In this document: in pieces, positions 31,824 to 43,339 of the stretch
Position numbering within the stretch: position 1 is the first letter of the stretch
How the letters are laid out: the number at the start of each line of letters is the position of its first letter
Assembly (NCBI GenBank): GCA_037113605.1
Contig: CM073731.1
Coordinates: forward strand, 140,445,586 to 140,509,585
Length of the DNA: 64,000 nucleotides
Source: Calophaca sinica
Lineage: Eukaryota; Streptophyta; Magnoliopsida; Fabales; Fabaceae
Reading direction: 5' to 3'
Position numbers and translations under genes: made by a program
Notes under the pieces: model-generated
Told to the model about the DNA's origin: nothing
Databases searched by the model: none
Seen by the model: the letters and a program-made list of their open reading frames with translations, nothing else

Positions 31824-33873
31824 ATGGGATCAAGCGGCGAAACTATCCCCTTAAAGAAGCACATACATCCGAGGATAAAAAAGCCTGAAATAGAAAGCCT
31901 GAAGAAGTGTGCCAATTTAATGACGACGAGCATTCAGCGTATAACCTTCATTGGAAAGTATGGGAATATTCTCAAGTTGCTAGAGGCGGATGTGCAAGTA
32001 AATGTCATTTCTGCACTTATCCAATTCTATGATTCCCCCATGAGGTGCTTCACTTTTAAGAATTTCCAAATGGCTCCCACACTGGAAGAATTTGCCCGGA
32101 TTTTAGGATACTCAACCGAAAACATGAAGCCTTACCAACGCACCCGAGATTTTAATCTCCTACAAGAGGTTGCTATAATTCTGAAAGACAAGGAGGATGA
32201 ATTAAAGAAAAGAAAGTTAAACCGAAATGGCGTCGAGGGGTTTCCGCTAGAGTATTTTGAAGAAAAGATGAGGCATTTGGCTAGTGTTCAGGATTGGGCG
32301 TCTTTCATGGAAGTGTTGGCTCTTACAATTTTTGGCATTATGTTATTTCCACGCATTGATGGCTATATAGACTTGGCCTCGATTGATGTGTTCCTAGCCT
32401 TTAAAAAAGGGAAAGAGAGCCCAGTGTCAGCCATTCTTGCGGATACTTATTGTGCCCTCACTCATTGTCATGAAAAAAAAGGGAAGAAACTATCATGCTG
32501 CTTATCCACTCTCTATGTATGGCTTGTCACCCACGTATTCGGAAATAGGAAAATGTCATGTCCTTTTGCAGACTTCAATACATGTGATGTAGGGGTCAGA
32601 GATGGAGATCGGTGGGCTGTGTCTCTGGCAGATCTTGATGAAAAGACGGTCCGATGGTACCCAGGGTGGTTGGATATACATGAAGTGATCTATCAGTGCG
32701 GGAATTTCCCTAATGTTCCACTTATAGGAACAAGAGGATGTATTAACTATAATCCTTCTCTGCTGCTAAGACAACTTGGTTATTCTATGATGAATCCACC
32801 GTCAGATCAGATGACGACCCCCTTTGTGGTATATGAGTTCGATCAAGGAAATAGTGTAATGCTTAGAAAGGTTCGACATGCTTGGGACCAAGTCACTCGG
32901 AAAGGGAAAGTTCTCGGAAAAAGAAGCATTGGAGCTACGGACAGTTACAACCAATGGATCGAAAGTAGGGTTCGAGAAATCAAATTGCCGTTCCATGGTA
33001 CACCCCCACCAGAACCAGAAGCACTGGAATCTATCCCTATTACGAGTAAAGAGATGGAAGAGCTTAAAGTGGCTTTGTCAAAAGCTAATGAGGAAAAGGA
33101 AGAATTACAAGCAAGGTTAGAAAAGGCACTTCAAGAGAACAAGTACTTGCAGTCGGAAAATATCCTAAAAGGGAAGTTCATTGAGAGAAGCAACAAAAGG
33201 GCAAAAGTAGAGGAAAAGAGTAAGCATGATGTGCAACTTTGTCTGAGAGGAGCAAATGAAGAGCTAGAGCTGCGTAATCAAGAAAGGGACAAGGCTATAG
33301 AAAATGCCTATATATGGAAAGGATTGTGGAAAAAGTCCTCGATTACCGAAAAGAACTTGCAAGAGGAGCTTGAAGGTTTAAAGCGACATCTTGAGAAGGT
33401 AGTAGCTGGGTATGAGAACCGAGCCCAAAAGGAGCAAAGAATACAAGGAAGAAATAGAAGAAATGCTTGTGAAATATCAAGATGCGCTGAAAAAAGAACA
33501 AGAGGATGCAAATGAGTTGCGGGACTATATTGAATATCAAGAGAAGATCTATGACGACCTAAAAAATGAAAGCACGTATTGGGAGAATCGTTTTACAAAA
33601 CTGGTCAGTCAGATAGAAAATCAAGCACTCTTTAATGAACTGAGGAACGAAGGCATGCATTGGAGGGACTGTTTTTCAAAGTTGGCAAGTTTGGCCAATC
33701 AAGTAATCATAGATATCCCAAGGCGTCTAGAGGAGGCTGATGCGGCAATGCACCCACTGAATACTCCAGTCAATGTTTACAAGTTTATTGAATTTTGTAA
33801 AAGTTTGATAGAAGAATTGAGAGAAAAGGATGGTTGTCCTATTAAGAAGAAAAAAGGGACAGCTAATTGCTGA
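31824..33873 (+). pseudogene. Ogre ORF1 protein, late frameshift
   Basis: An extra protein of unknown function encoded upstream of gag in Ogre elements. The first open piece has 563 codons (31824-33515). Its N-terminal half has the pattern TPTLEEFxxILGY (here MAPTLEEFARILGY) and W/F-rich blocks like the plant mobile domain fold. That comparison is my inference. Residues about 410-560 are strongly charged and heptad-like (LKVALSKANEEKEELQARL), predicting a long coiled coil. Near 33412-33510 the coding sense passes to the next frame (33412-33873, EEIEEMLVKYQDALKKE), so one small indel splits a former protein of about 680 residues. The shorter product could still be made. Confidence 0.8.
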
Positions 33874-34197
33874 GGCTTTAGTTTGAGTGAATTGTACTAT
33901 TTGTGTTTCTCATCAACAAAGGATTTGTCATTTTGCTTATTGATCCCATTTTATTCTCCAAATTACTTAACGCTTTAAAAAAAAATAAAATAAATAAATG
34001 GATAATTACAACAAAGCAATGAGGCCTACGGTTCCCTAGTACAAAATGAATAGACTCATACATCCACATCCATTCATTCATTTTTTTTTTCTTTTTTTCT
34101 TATTACATACTCATATCATTTTTTTTAATCACTCAGAAAATAATCAAACAAACTGATTCCTCGACACCCTTATCAAACTCGCTCTCAATCAAAGATC

Positions 34198-36055
34198 ATG
34201 GATGACCAAGAGGTGAAAGAGGACGTCAACCAGCTGAAGGAACAGATGAGCAAAGTTTTGGAGCTTCTGCAATCCCTAAACAAAGACAAGGCTGCAGATG
34301 GGGCTTCTCCAACAGTGAATGATGAAAGTCAAGCTACACCTTCCCACCCACCTGGCTTTGGTCCTATGCAGTTGCAATATGGTCTCAATACTCAAGGGAT
34401 GATGGTACCTTTTGCAATTTACCCGCAAGGTCCTACACCCTCACCAGTTAGCAACCCTCAGAATCAAGTACCACAGTTCCCACTTTACGGACTCACTTTG
34501 GTTACACGCCACCTATGGCCAATGATGATATCGCAAACCATAACCCCTAAGGCCCACAGCACAACAGCTTCACTATTTGGTCTCCCGCCGGTTATACACC
34601 GCCAAAGCTAACAATAACTCTACGTAAATCGATTCCCAAGCACTTGTTGTGCAAGATGTGGCTCAAGGATCCGGCTCGAATCAAACCACACCAGTTCAAA
34701 GCTCAACTCCTGGCTTCATGACATACACCTTTCCACCTGGTTATGCACCATCTCATGTCGGGAATACTCAAGGAGTCAGTACGCCCGTAGTGACCCCCGT
34801 GGTGAATCACCGACCATTTGGTTACCCCTATTATATTCAAGGAAATCCATTGAATCCCCAGACTAACCGCATTGCCTGGTCTCCAGCTATAGGAGGACCC
34901 AATCTAAGCATCGGTTGGGAATCGCCGTCTGATACGAAGTTGCAAATCCTCGAAGATAGGCTAAGAGCTGTAGAAGGAGTAAGTTATCTCGGTTCAAGTA
35001 TCGCTTCAGATCTTTGTCTCGTACCGGATGTGGTTGTACCACCGAAGTTCAAGGTGCCGGATTTCGACAAGTATAAAGGGACAACTTGCCCGAAAAGCCA
35101 CTTGACCATGTACTGTAGGAAGATGGCGTCCTATGCACATGATGACAAACTTCTGATTCATTTCTTCCAGGATAGTTTAACAGGGGCAGCGTCGAGTTGG
35201 TATACACACCTTGAGCGATCTCACATTCGCTGTTGGAAAGATTTGGCGGATGCCTTCTTGAAGCAAAGATAAGTATAACATTGATATGGCTCTGACGAGA
35301 ATGCGGTTGCAAAACATGGCAAAAGGGACAATGAGCCTTTCAAGGAATCTGCCCACCGAGGGAGAGGACTGGCAGCCCAAGTGGACCCGCCTCTGATTGA
35401 AAAAGAAATGGTGGCCATGTTCATGGATACTCTTCAATCACCCTTCTATGACAAAATGATCGGAAGTGTATCATCAAACTTTTCAGATATGGTCATCGTA
35501 GAGGAAAGAGTTGAAGGAGGAATGAGAAATGGAAAGATTGCCCAAAGTTTCTTTGGAACTAGTAATATCAAGAGACCCCAACAAACTTCGTAGAAAGAAG
35601 AAAGAAGGGAAACCAATCTTTGTGATGACAAGCCCGGAGGACAAGCACAAGGAAAACCACCCCAATTCTTTACCAATTTCCCACATCCTTTTCCATACCC
35701 CTACTTCCCACCTCCATACATTGCCGCCGCCTCATAATCCTACCCCTACCAAACCAACCAATGATGCCATTTCGACCACCTTCTCCCATTCAAACACAAG
35801 CACATCCAATTGCTCCCACCCAACCGAACCAAAACCGTAAACAACCAAATGACCAAGAAAAGAAAGCACCCAATTTGATCCTATTCCCATGGCCTATAAT
35901 GGATTTGTTCCAAAGCACCTAATCAAGAACTCCTTGATCTCTCCACGCTCAATGAAACCACTCCAACCTCCCTTCCCAAGAGGATATGACCCAAATGCCA
36001 AGTGTGAGTTTCATGCAAAGGCGATGAGGTCACACAACCGAAAAATTGCAAAGCT
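34198..36055 (+). pseudogene. Ogre gag, frameshifted
   Basis: Start ATG 34198 (MDDQEVKEDVNQLKEQ), a short coiled coil, then a P/Q-rich stretch. The frame changes near 34610-34650. 34649-35272 carries the retrotransposon gag core (KFKVPDFDKYKGTTCPKSHL, YAHDDKLLIHFFQDSLTGAA, SWYTHLE). It shifts again to 35381-35593 (PLIEKEMVAMFMDTLQ). The region near 36000 that should hold a C/H-type zinc motif reads AKCEFHAKAMRSHNRKIAKL. A cysteine expected near its end is gone. Several indels make it dead. Confidence 0.85.
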
Positions 36056-38016
36056 TTGAAGTACGTGGTTCAAGATCTGATCAATGCCAAATGGTTGAGT
36101 TTTAAGGAGGATGGACCTAATGTGGGTAATAATCCCCTTCCAGGTCATGGAGGTTCAGCAGTCAACGCCATTATTGAAGAGTTTAGGGATCAGCCCCTGA
36201 TAATGAAAGTGGAGGATGTCCGTACTCCCTTGAAGATCATTTATGCCAAACTCTGCGTGTTCGGTATAATTGAGATGAAATACGATGAGAGGGACTTATG
36301 TAGCTTGCATCCTGATGACAGTCATTGCATAGAGGAATGCGAGGAATTCAGGCAAATTCTCCAAGAATTGTTAAAGTACACTTGTCTGGTAGGTTGTGTG
36401 AAGAAAGATGAAAACATATTAACCCTTCAAAGTGAAGATAAAAACACGACCTTCCCAAAACCATTGGAGATTTGTTACAACAAGCCAGTCCGAGGCGTGC
36501 CTAAACCGATAACTATTCATGTACCAACTCCTTTCCCTTTCAAGAACGCTAATGCAGTGCCATGGGATTACAGTATGAAGGTCTTTGTGGACAATTTAGG
36601 GGATGACCAGTTAGAGGCGGCATCTGGATCTGGCAATCCTGCTATCACTAACATCTCAGGAATCGGTGGGATGACCCGAAGTGGACGAATTTATACTCCT
36701 ATTAGACCCATGGACAAAGCTCACAAGGGAAAAGATAAAGAAGAAGAATCCATTGATAGAGATATGGGTAATGAGGCAAAGAAAGCAGAAGAAAATAAGA
36801 AAGCAGTATCTGAAGAAGAGGTTTGTGAATTCCTGAAATTTATGAAGCAGAGTGAATACAAGGTGGTGGATCAGTTGAATCATACTCCTGCAAAAATATC
36901 TGTGTTATCACTGCTACTGAATTCTGAGCGCCATAGGGAATCATTGATGAAAGTGCTAAATGAAGCTCATGTCACCCACGACAACACGGTGAACCAATTC
37001 GACGGGATTGTGGGTAATATTGTTGCTAGTAATTACCTTACCTTCACTGATGAAGAAATTCCAGTTGAAGGAATGGGGCATAACAAAGCATTGCACATCT
37101 CTGTGAAGTGTGGAGACTATATCCTTGCTAGGGTACTCGTCGATAATGGGTCATCTCTAAATGTTATGCCAAAATCTACCTTGGCAAAGTTGTCTGTTGA
37201 CGGATCATATATGAAGCCCAGTACCATGGTGGTAAGAGCCTTTGATGGGTCTAGAAGAGAGGTTATTGGAGAAATCGAGCTACCTATACAAGTCGGTCCT
37301 CGCACATTCGAGGTAGTCTTTCAGGTGATGGAAATCGTATCAAAGATACAGCTGCCTCCTCGAAGACCATGGATCCATTCAGCTGGAGTTGTGCCTTCAA
37401 CCTTACACCAAAAGCTGAAATTTTCAATGGATAATAAGTTGGTGACTGTCTCTGGTGAAGAAGAGATGCTAGTAAGCAAGCCATCCTCCACGCGCTATAT
37501 TGAGGCTACAGAAGAAGCTCTTGAGACGTCTTTTCAAACGTTGGAGATTGCGAATGCCACCTTCGCAGGAGAAGGAGTCCTAATGAAGAAGCCAAAATTG
37601 TCTGAAACCTCCACGATGATAGCTAAAGTTATGATGAAAGGAGGGTATCAGGCCCGATGTGGATTGGGAAGATATGAACAAGGGATCGTGATGCTGTTAG
37701 AACTTCCAGATAACAGAAACAGATATGGGTTGGGATACGAACCTAACAGATTTGATAAAAAGAGAATTGCCAAAGAAAGAAAAGAAAAGAGGATAGCTAG
37801 ACTGGAAGATAGGGAGCCAAAAGATGAGAGTATTCCCATCTGTGACATCAGGCAAAGCTTTCGGAGTGCAGGAATATTGGATCCGAATCAAATAGCAGCT
37901 ATCAAGGATGATCGCAGTACAGAAAACGACAATGTCAACCTTGTCCGCCCTTGCTCGCCGAATGAAGAACTTGGAAATTGGGAGATCGTTGAGTTTCCCG
38001 TGATCTTTGATTCAAA
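36056..38016 (+). CDS. Ogre protease region (gag C-terminus and aspartic protease)
   Basis: Open for 654 codons. It begins inside former gag (KYVVQDLINAKWLSFKEDGPNV), so the first ATG is not a natural start. The retropepsin sits at about residues 340-425: ARVLVDNGSSLNVMPKSTL holds the active-site D-N-G-S variant that, from general knowledge, is usual in this lineage. Around residues 525-565 GYQARCGLGRYEQGI resembles a G-patch. The frame runs to a stop at 38018-38020, but a donor (AA then gtaatt) precedes it, so splicing would join it to the RT frame. It is intact in itself and probably depends on readthrough from broken gag. Confidence 0.85.
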
Positions 38017-38224
38017 GTAATTATGTAATGCAAATTCTATTGCTCTGCCCAAGGCTTTAGAATAATTTATTGTCAAAAAGGGCGCACATGTTTCATTTCA
38101 GTACCATTATCAATAAAATGCACTTTGAATTTTCCAATCATTTCTCTTTTCTTTCCTTTTCCATCTTTTCCATCTCTCTTCATTTTTTTTCGCTTTTTCA
38201 TTTCGTTATTTTTAACTAATGCAG
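38017..38224 (+). other. Ogre intron between protease and RT
   Basis: 208 bp. Donor gtaattatg after 38016, branch-like ctaat close to the acceptor and acceptor taatgcag at 38217-38224. It is AT-rich with a T-rich 3' half. Joining 38016 to 38225 removes the stop, keeps phase (AA plus A gives Lys) and continues with about 36 codons rich in N, D and E. Ogre elements are known to have a partly spliced intron at this place. Confidence 0.75.
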
Positions 38225-39850
38225 ATCCAAAAACATTGTCTTTGAAAATAATGATGCCAGTAACTCATACTATAATTTTGAATACCCCATTAATCATACT
38301 GAGGAAGATAATGAGGACAATTGGGATACCCTCCCGAATTAATGAAGTTGGTGGAACAAGAAGCTAAAGTGATTCAACCCCACGAGGAAGAAATCAAACA
38401 ATCAATCTGGGCAATCAAAACGACAAGAAAGAAGTTAGGATTGGAACCACAATGAAAAGCAATGGAGCGAGAAAATTGGTTAAACTCCTATTTGAATATG
38501 CAGATGTTTTCGCGTGGACATACCGAGATATGCCTGGATTAGATAATAGCATAGTCGAGCACAAATTACCATTAAAACCCGAGTGCCCACCGGTCAAGCG
38601 TGGTCGAGAAGGATGAAGCCGGAGATGTCACTCAAGATTAGAGATGAGGTAAAAAAACAGTTCGACGCCGGTTTTCTGGTTGTAGCAAAATACCCTCAAT
38701 GGGTGGCTAATATTGTTCCAGTCCCAAAGAAAGACGGAAAGGTCCGAATGTGTGTTGACTATAGAGATCTAAACAGGCCATCCCTAAGGATGACTTCCTT
38801 TGCCACATATTGATGTCTTGGTAGATAGCACAAATTTCAACACTTTGTCTTCTCTTTCATGGATGGATATTACGCTATAATCAAATCAAGATGGCTCTCA
38901 AGATATGGAAAACCACATTTATCACTTTACGGGGAACTTTCATTACAAAGTAATGCCGCTTGGATTAAGAAATGTCGGGCAACATACCAAAGAGCAATGG
39001 TGGCTTTGTTCCATGACATGATGCACAAAGAGATAGAGGTCTACGTGGATGACATGATTGTAAAATCCAAAACAGAGGAAGGTCATGCCATTAACCTACA
39101 AAAACTTTTTGAGCGACTGAGGAAGTATAAACTCGGTTAAACCCGGCTAAGTGTAGTTTTGGTGTAAGGTCGTGCAAGTCGCTAGGGTTTATAGTTAGCC
39201 GTAAGGAATAGAAGTTGATCCGCCAAAGTAAAAGCAATCCTCGAAATGCCGACTCAGACCAAAAAGAAGTTCGTGGATTCTTGAGAAGATCGAACTACAT
39301 TGCCAGGTTTATATCCCACTACCGCTACTTGTGAGCCAATTTTCAAGTCTGGCGTGTAAGAATCAGAAACCAAATGGAACGACAATTTCCGTAAAGCTTT
39401 TGAGAAAATCAAACAAGATTTACAAGATCCACCGGTTTTGGTACCCCCTGTGCCAGGGAGACCCTCATCATGTACTTAACAAAGATTGACGAATCAATGG
39501 GTTGTGTGCTAGGACAACATGATGAATCTGGGTCGAAGGAGCATGCCATTTACTACTTGAGCAAGAAATTCACTAGGCTGCGAGACGAGGTATTCATTGT
39601 TAGAACGAACGTGGCGCTGCTAACCTGGGCCGCACATCGTTTGAGACAATATATGTTATCCCATACAACCTGTTTGGTGTCCAAAATGGATCCGATCAAG
39701 TATATTTTTGAAAAGCCTGCTCTCACAGGAAGAATTGCTCGTTGGCAAATGTTGTTATCTGAGTATGATATTGTGTATGTCACCCAAAAGGCAATTAAAG
39801 GCAGTACCTTAGCTGAATACTTAGCTCATCAACCTGTGGAAAACTATTAG
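38225..39850 (+). pseudogene. Ogre reverse transcriptase and RNase H, broken
   Basis: RT motifs are spread over three frames. 38583-38813 has QFDAGFLVVAKYPQWVANIV and DGKVRMCVDYRDLNR. 38859-39140 has MDGYY, ATYQRAMVALFHDMMHKEIE and the catalytic YVDD at 39042-39053. RNase H (39470-39850) has YYLSKKFTRLRDE, RLRQYMLSH and RWQMLLSEYDI. Its usual first catalytic Asp region is degraded. There are frame breaks near 38335, 38600, 38815 and 39140-39470, so there is no RT activity. Confidence 0.88.
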
Positions 39851-39853
39851 TCA

Positions 39854-40444
39854 ATGCAGTGTGATTTCCCAGACGAAGACATAATGGCTCTATTTGAAGG
39901 AAAAGAAACCCCTGATGGTGAAAAATGGATCTTGTTGTTTGACGGTGCCTCTAATGCATTGGGACATGGGATTGGAGCTGTGCTGATTTCCCCAGAAAAT
40001 CATTTCATTCCATTTACTGCAAGATTGTGTTTTGATTGTACAAACAATATGGCAGAGTATGAGGCATGTGCCATGGGCATTCAGGCGGCCATTGAATCAA
40101 AGGTCAAGATTCTCGAAGTATATGGAGACTCGGCTTTGGTTATCCATCAGTTAAAAGGCGAATGGGAAACGAGAGATTCCAAATTAGTTCCTTACCACGA
40201 TTACATCAAAGAATTGATGGAACAGTTTGATGAAGTCACCTTCCATCACATTCCGCGTGAAGATAATCAGCTAGCGGACGCCTTAGCTACTCTATCATCA
40301 ATGTTCAAAATCAGTAACAGGGAGAGCCTACCGCTCATAAAAATACAGAATCACGACCGGCCAGCACACTGCCTAGCAATAGAAGGAGAGCCTGATGGCA
40401 AACCCTGGTATTACGACATCAAACGATACATCACGAATAGATAA
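39854..40444 (+). CDS. Ogre archaeal-type RNase H
   Basis: A second RNase H domain typical of the Tat/Ogre lineage, in an intact 196-codon frame. FDGASNALGHGIGAVL carries the first catalytic Asp, NNMAEYEACAMGIQAA the Glu, VYGDSALVIHQLKGEW the second Asp and HIPREDNQLADALATLSS the C-terminal Asp. It is 3 bp after the preceding frame's stop and would have been part of the same polyprotein. The ATG at 39854 is therefore not a real start. Confidence 0.88.
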   Translation: MQCDFPDEDIMALFEGKETPDGEKWILLFDGASNALGHGIGAVLISPENHFIPFTARLCFDCTNNMAEYEACAMGIQAAIESKVKILEVYGDSALVIHQLKGEWETRDSKLVPYHDYIKELMEQFDEVTFHHIPREDNQLADALATLSSMFKISNRESLPLIKIQNHDRPAHCLAIEGEPDGKPWYYDIKRYITNR

Positions 40445-40489
40445 TATCCTCCTAATGTCTCAGAGAATAATAAAAGAGCATTAAGGCGT

Positions 40490-41650
40490 TTGGCAATGGG
40501 ATTCTTTCTAAACGGCGAAGTGCTCTACAAGAGAAACCATGACATGGTACTTCTTAGGTGTGTTGATAAGACCGAGGCGGAAAAGATTATGCAAGAGGTT
40601 CATGAAGGTTCCTTTGGGACTCACGCAAACGGGCACGCAATGGCAAGAAAAATCTTGAGGGCTGGCTATTATTGGTTGTCTATGGAGACTGATTGTTTCG
40701 GTTATGTGAAGAAATGCCACAAATGTCAGATTTACGCCGATAATATCCATGTGCCACCAGTCTCTTTGAACATCTTGACAGCACCATGGCCATTCTCAAT
40801 GTGGGGATTGGATGTCATTGGACCCATTGAACCTAAGGCATCCAATGGACACCGTTTCATTCTTGTCGCAATCGACTATTTCACTAAATGGGTTGAAGCG
40901 GCTTCATATTTGAGTGTGACAAAAAATGTGGTTGTCAAATTCATCAAGAGAGATCTGATCTGTCGCTATGGTTTGCCAAATAAGATTATCACTGATAATG
41001 GGACTAATTTGAACAACAAGATGATGAAGGAGCTGTGTAATGACTTCAAGATCCAACATCATAATTCCTCACCATACCGCCCAAAGATGAATGGGGCAGT
41101 TGAAGCTGCAAATAAGAACATCAAGAAGATTGTCCAAAAGATGGTGGTAACATTTAGAGACTGGCACGAAATGCTCCCTTTCGCCTTGCACGGTTATCGG
41201 ACTTCGGTTCGCACCTCAACAGGGGCAACCCCTTTCTCGCTGGTGTATGGAATGGAAGCAGTGCTTCCCATTGAAGTCGAGATCCCCTCGTTAAGGGTAT
41301 TGATGGAGACAAAACTAGAAGAGGCAGAATGGGTTCAGGCTCAATTTGGATCAATTGAATCTCATTGAAGAAAAGAGAGTGATGGCCTTATGTCATGGGC
41401 AACTATATCAGCACAGGATGAAGAGGGCTTACGAAAAGAAAGTTCGCCCTCGAGAATTCCAAGAAGGAGACCTTGTACTCAAGAAGATTTTGCCCATCCA
41501 AAAGGATTCTCGTGGAAAATGGACTCCAAATTATGAAGGTCCGTATGTTATGAAAAAGCTTTTACGGAGGAGCCTTAATCCTCACAAGGATGGACGGTGA
41601 AGATCTCCCGCTCCCAGTAAACTCTGATGCGGTCAAAAAATATTATGCCT
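40490..41650 (+). pseudogene. Ogre integrase, late frameshift
   Basis: Integrase inserts the cDNA. The zinc domain is visible (H in GSFGTHANGHAMA, then CHKC), and the DDE core is complete: first D in MWGLDVIGP, second in KIITDNGTNLN, E in GAVEAANKNIKK. The C-terminal part (KKVRPREFQEGDLVLKKIL, GPYVMKKLL) follows in the next frame (41346-41600), so there is a frameshift near 41346. No chromodomain follows, consistent with Tat/Ogre. A TAA precedes the frame at about 40442, so it is also cut off from the upstream polyprotein. Confidence 0.87.
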
Positions 41651-42479
41651 AAAAAAAAAAACATATAAAAACCAAGCAAAAGTGAGCTCGCTAGGTTGAA
41701 AACCTGAAAGGGCGACCTAGGCAAAAATTAGAGCGACCCGTTGGATTGAAAACTTGAAAGAGCAATCCAAGCAAAAGTTAGGGTCTGAAATCGGACATTG
41801 AAGAAGGCTGACGCATCAAGGGGCTCTTATCCACTGGGGCAGTTCTATATATTTTCAGAAGTAGAGTAATGAGTAATCAAAGTTATGGATATGGGAAGCT
41901 GGCATTTGTTCCTACAAAGACACAAACTATAAAATATCTGTTTAGTTATTGTCTTTCTTTGTTTTTTCTTCTTCCTGCATTTTTCTTGATGTATCTTCAA
42001 GTCTGTGTAACTTCAGTCCTTGTACACATGACTCTTTTTTGAATACCAAACACCTCCGTTCTCGTATTTCAAAATGTTGTTTTATGATAATAGACATTGA
42101 ATTGTGAAGCATGTGATGATATGGGAAAGCATTACAGTTATTATATACATCTTAAGAATCACGAGGAAACGCCAAATCTCAACAAATAAGTTTCAAAAAG
42201 GGCAAAAGGATTACCTTTAAAAATAATTAGTCTTTGCATCGATAACTCGCGCTCCTCCCAATCGAAGGCATAGGATGACTAAATCAGATGAATCTCACCG
42301 TCCCATATCTTTAAGCACTAGAGATCATACGGACGAGGAATCGATAAAAATAATAATCGCATTGCATACATGCATCACTTACCATATATCCGCATCATCT
42401 TCATATCACCACCTTTTAGCCGCTTTGTTACACCTGGTCCGTGCACCAAATTTTGATCCTTCATTCTCGTTTACAAACA
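41651..42479 (+). other. Ogre 3' region, non-coding
   Basis: No gene. It contains two variants of a short phrase, gttgaaaacctgaaagggcg and ttgaaaacttgaaagagcaa, near 41700 and 41755. Such gaaaacct-gaaaggg phrases are common just after integrase in Ogre elements. Confidence 0.5.
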
Positions 42480-43225
42480 ATGCGCCTAGCATTGGTCCTT
42501 TATTTTACTTTCTAAGCGACACGCCAAGTATCGCCACTTTATTGCTTTTCGATCACCGTCAAGATGCGACCTGGCGGAGATCCTTCTTTATAGTTTTACG
42601 ATAAATGCGCCGAGCATCACCCCTTTTATTGCTTTCCGATCACCGCACAAGACCTGACCGCGGTAGTCCCTCATTATTGCTTTTTGACCAACATATCGAT
42701 TCGGGACCTGATGTTGATCCTTCTTTATTGCTTTCCATCGACGCCACAATACCCTACTTGGCGCCGAACCTTCCGATCACCGTGTCAGCGACCGACCTGG
42801 CGGCGATCCTTCTTTATTGCTTTCCATCGACGCCACAATACCTTATTTGACGCCAAACCCTCTTTATCGCTTCCGATCACCGCTACAAGACTGACCGCGA
42901 GATCCTTCTTTATAGTTTTTTTGATAAACGCGTAGCGTTAATCCCTCATTATTGCTTTCCGATCACCGCACAAGACTCGACGGCGAGATCCCTCTTTATA
43001 GTTTTTGATAAACGCGAGCGTTAATCCCTCATTATTGCTTTAGATCACCGCGTCGATGCAGACCTGGCGGTGACCCTTCTTTATAGTTTTCTGATAAACG
43101 CGCCAAGCGTTAATCACTCATTACCGCTTTTTCGATCATTGCGTCAGTACCCGACCTGGCCGTAATCCTTCCTTATCACTTTCTGATTAAACGCATCAAG
43201 CGTTGATCCCTCATTGTCATTCCTC
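42480..43225 (+). repeat. Tandem repeats in the Ogre 3' region
   Basis: Two alternating short modules, (cctt/cctc)(c)tttattgctttccgatcacc and gataaacgcgccaagcgtta-like, build irregular units of about 90-105 bp. About seven units are present, 70-90% alike. They lie between integrase and the polypurine tract. Confidence 0.8.
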
Positions 43226-43325
43226 ACGTCAGGTTCAAGACAAAATTAATGTATTTATCTTTAGCTCTATTTTATGACAAAAATATAACAACCATTGTTG
43301 TTTGCATTTTCTAATAAAATATAAC

Positions 43326-43339
43326 TAAAGAGGGGCAGC
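43326..43339 (+). other. Ogre polypurine tract
   Basis: aaagaggggcagc lies directly before the 3' LTR, as required for plus-strand priming. Confidence 0.85.
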
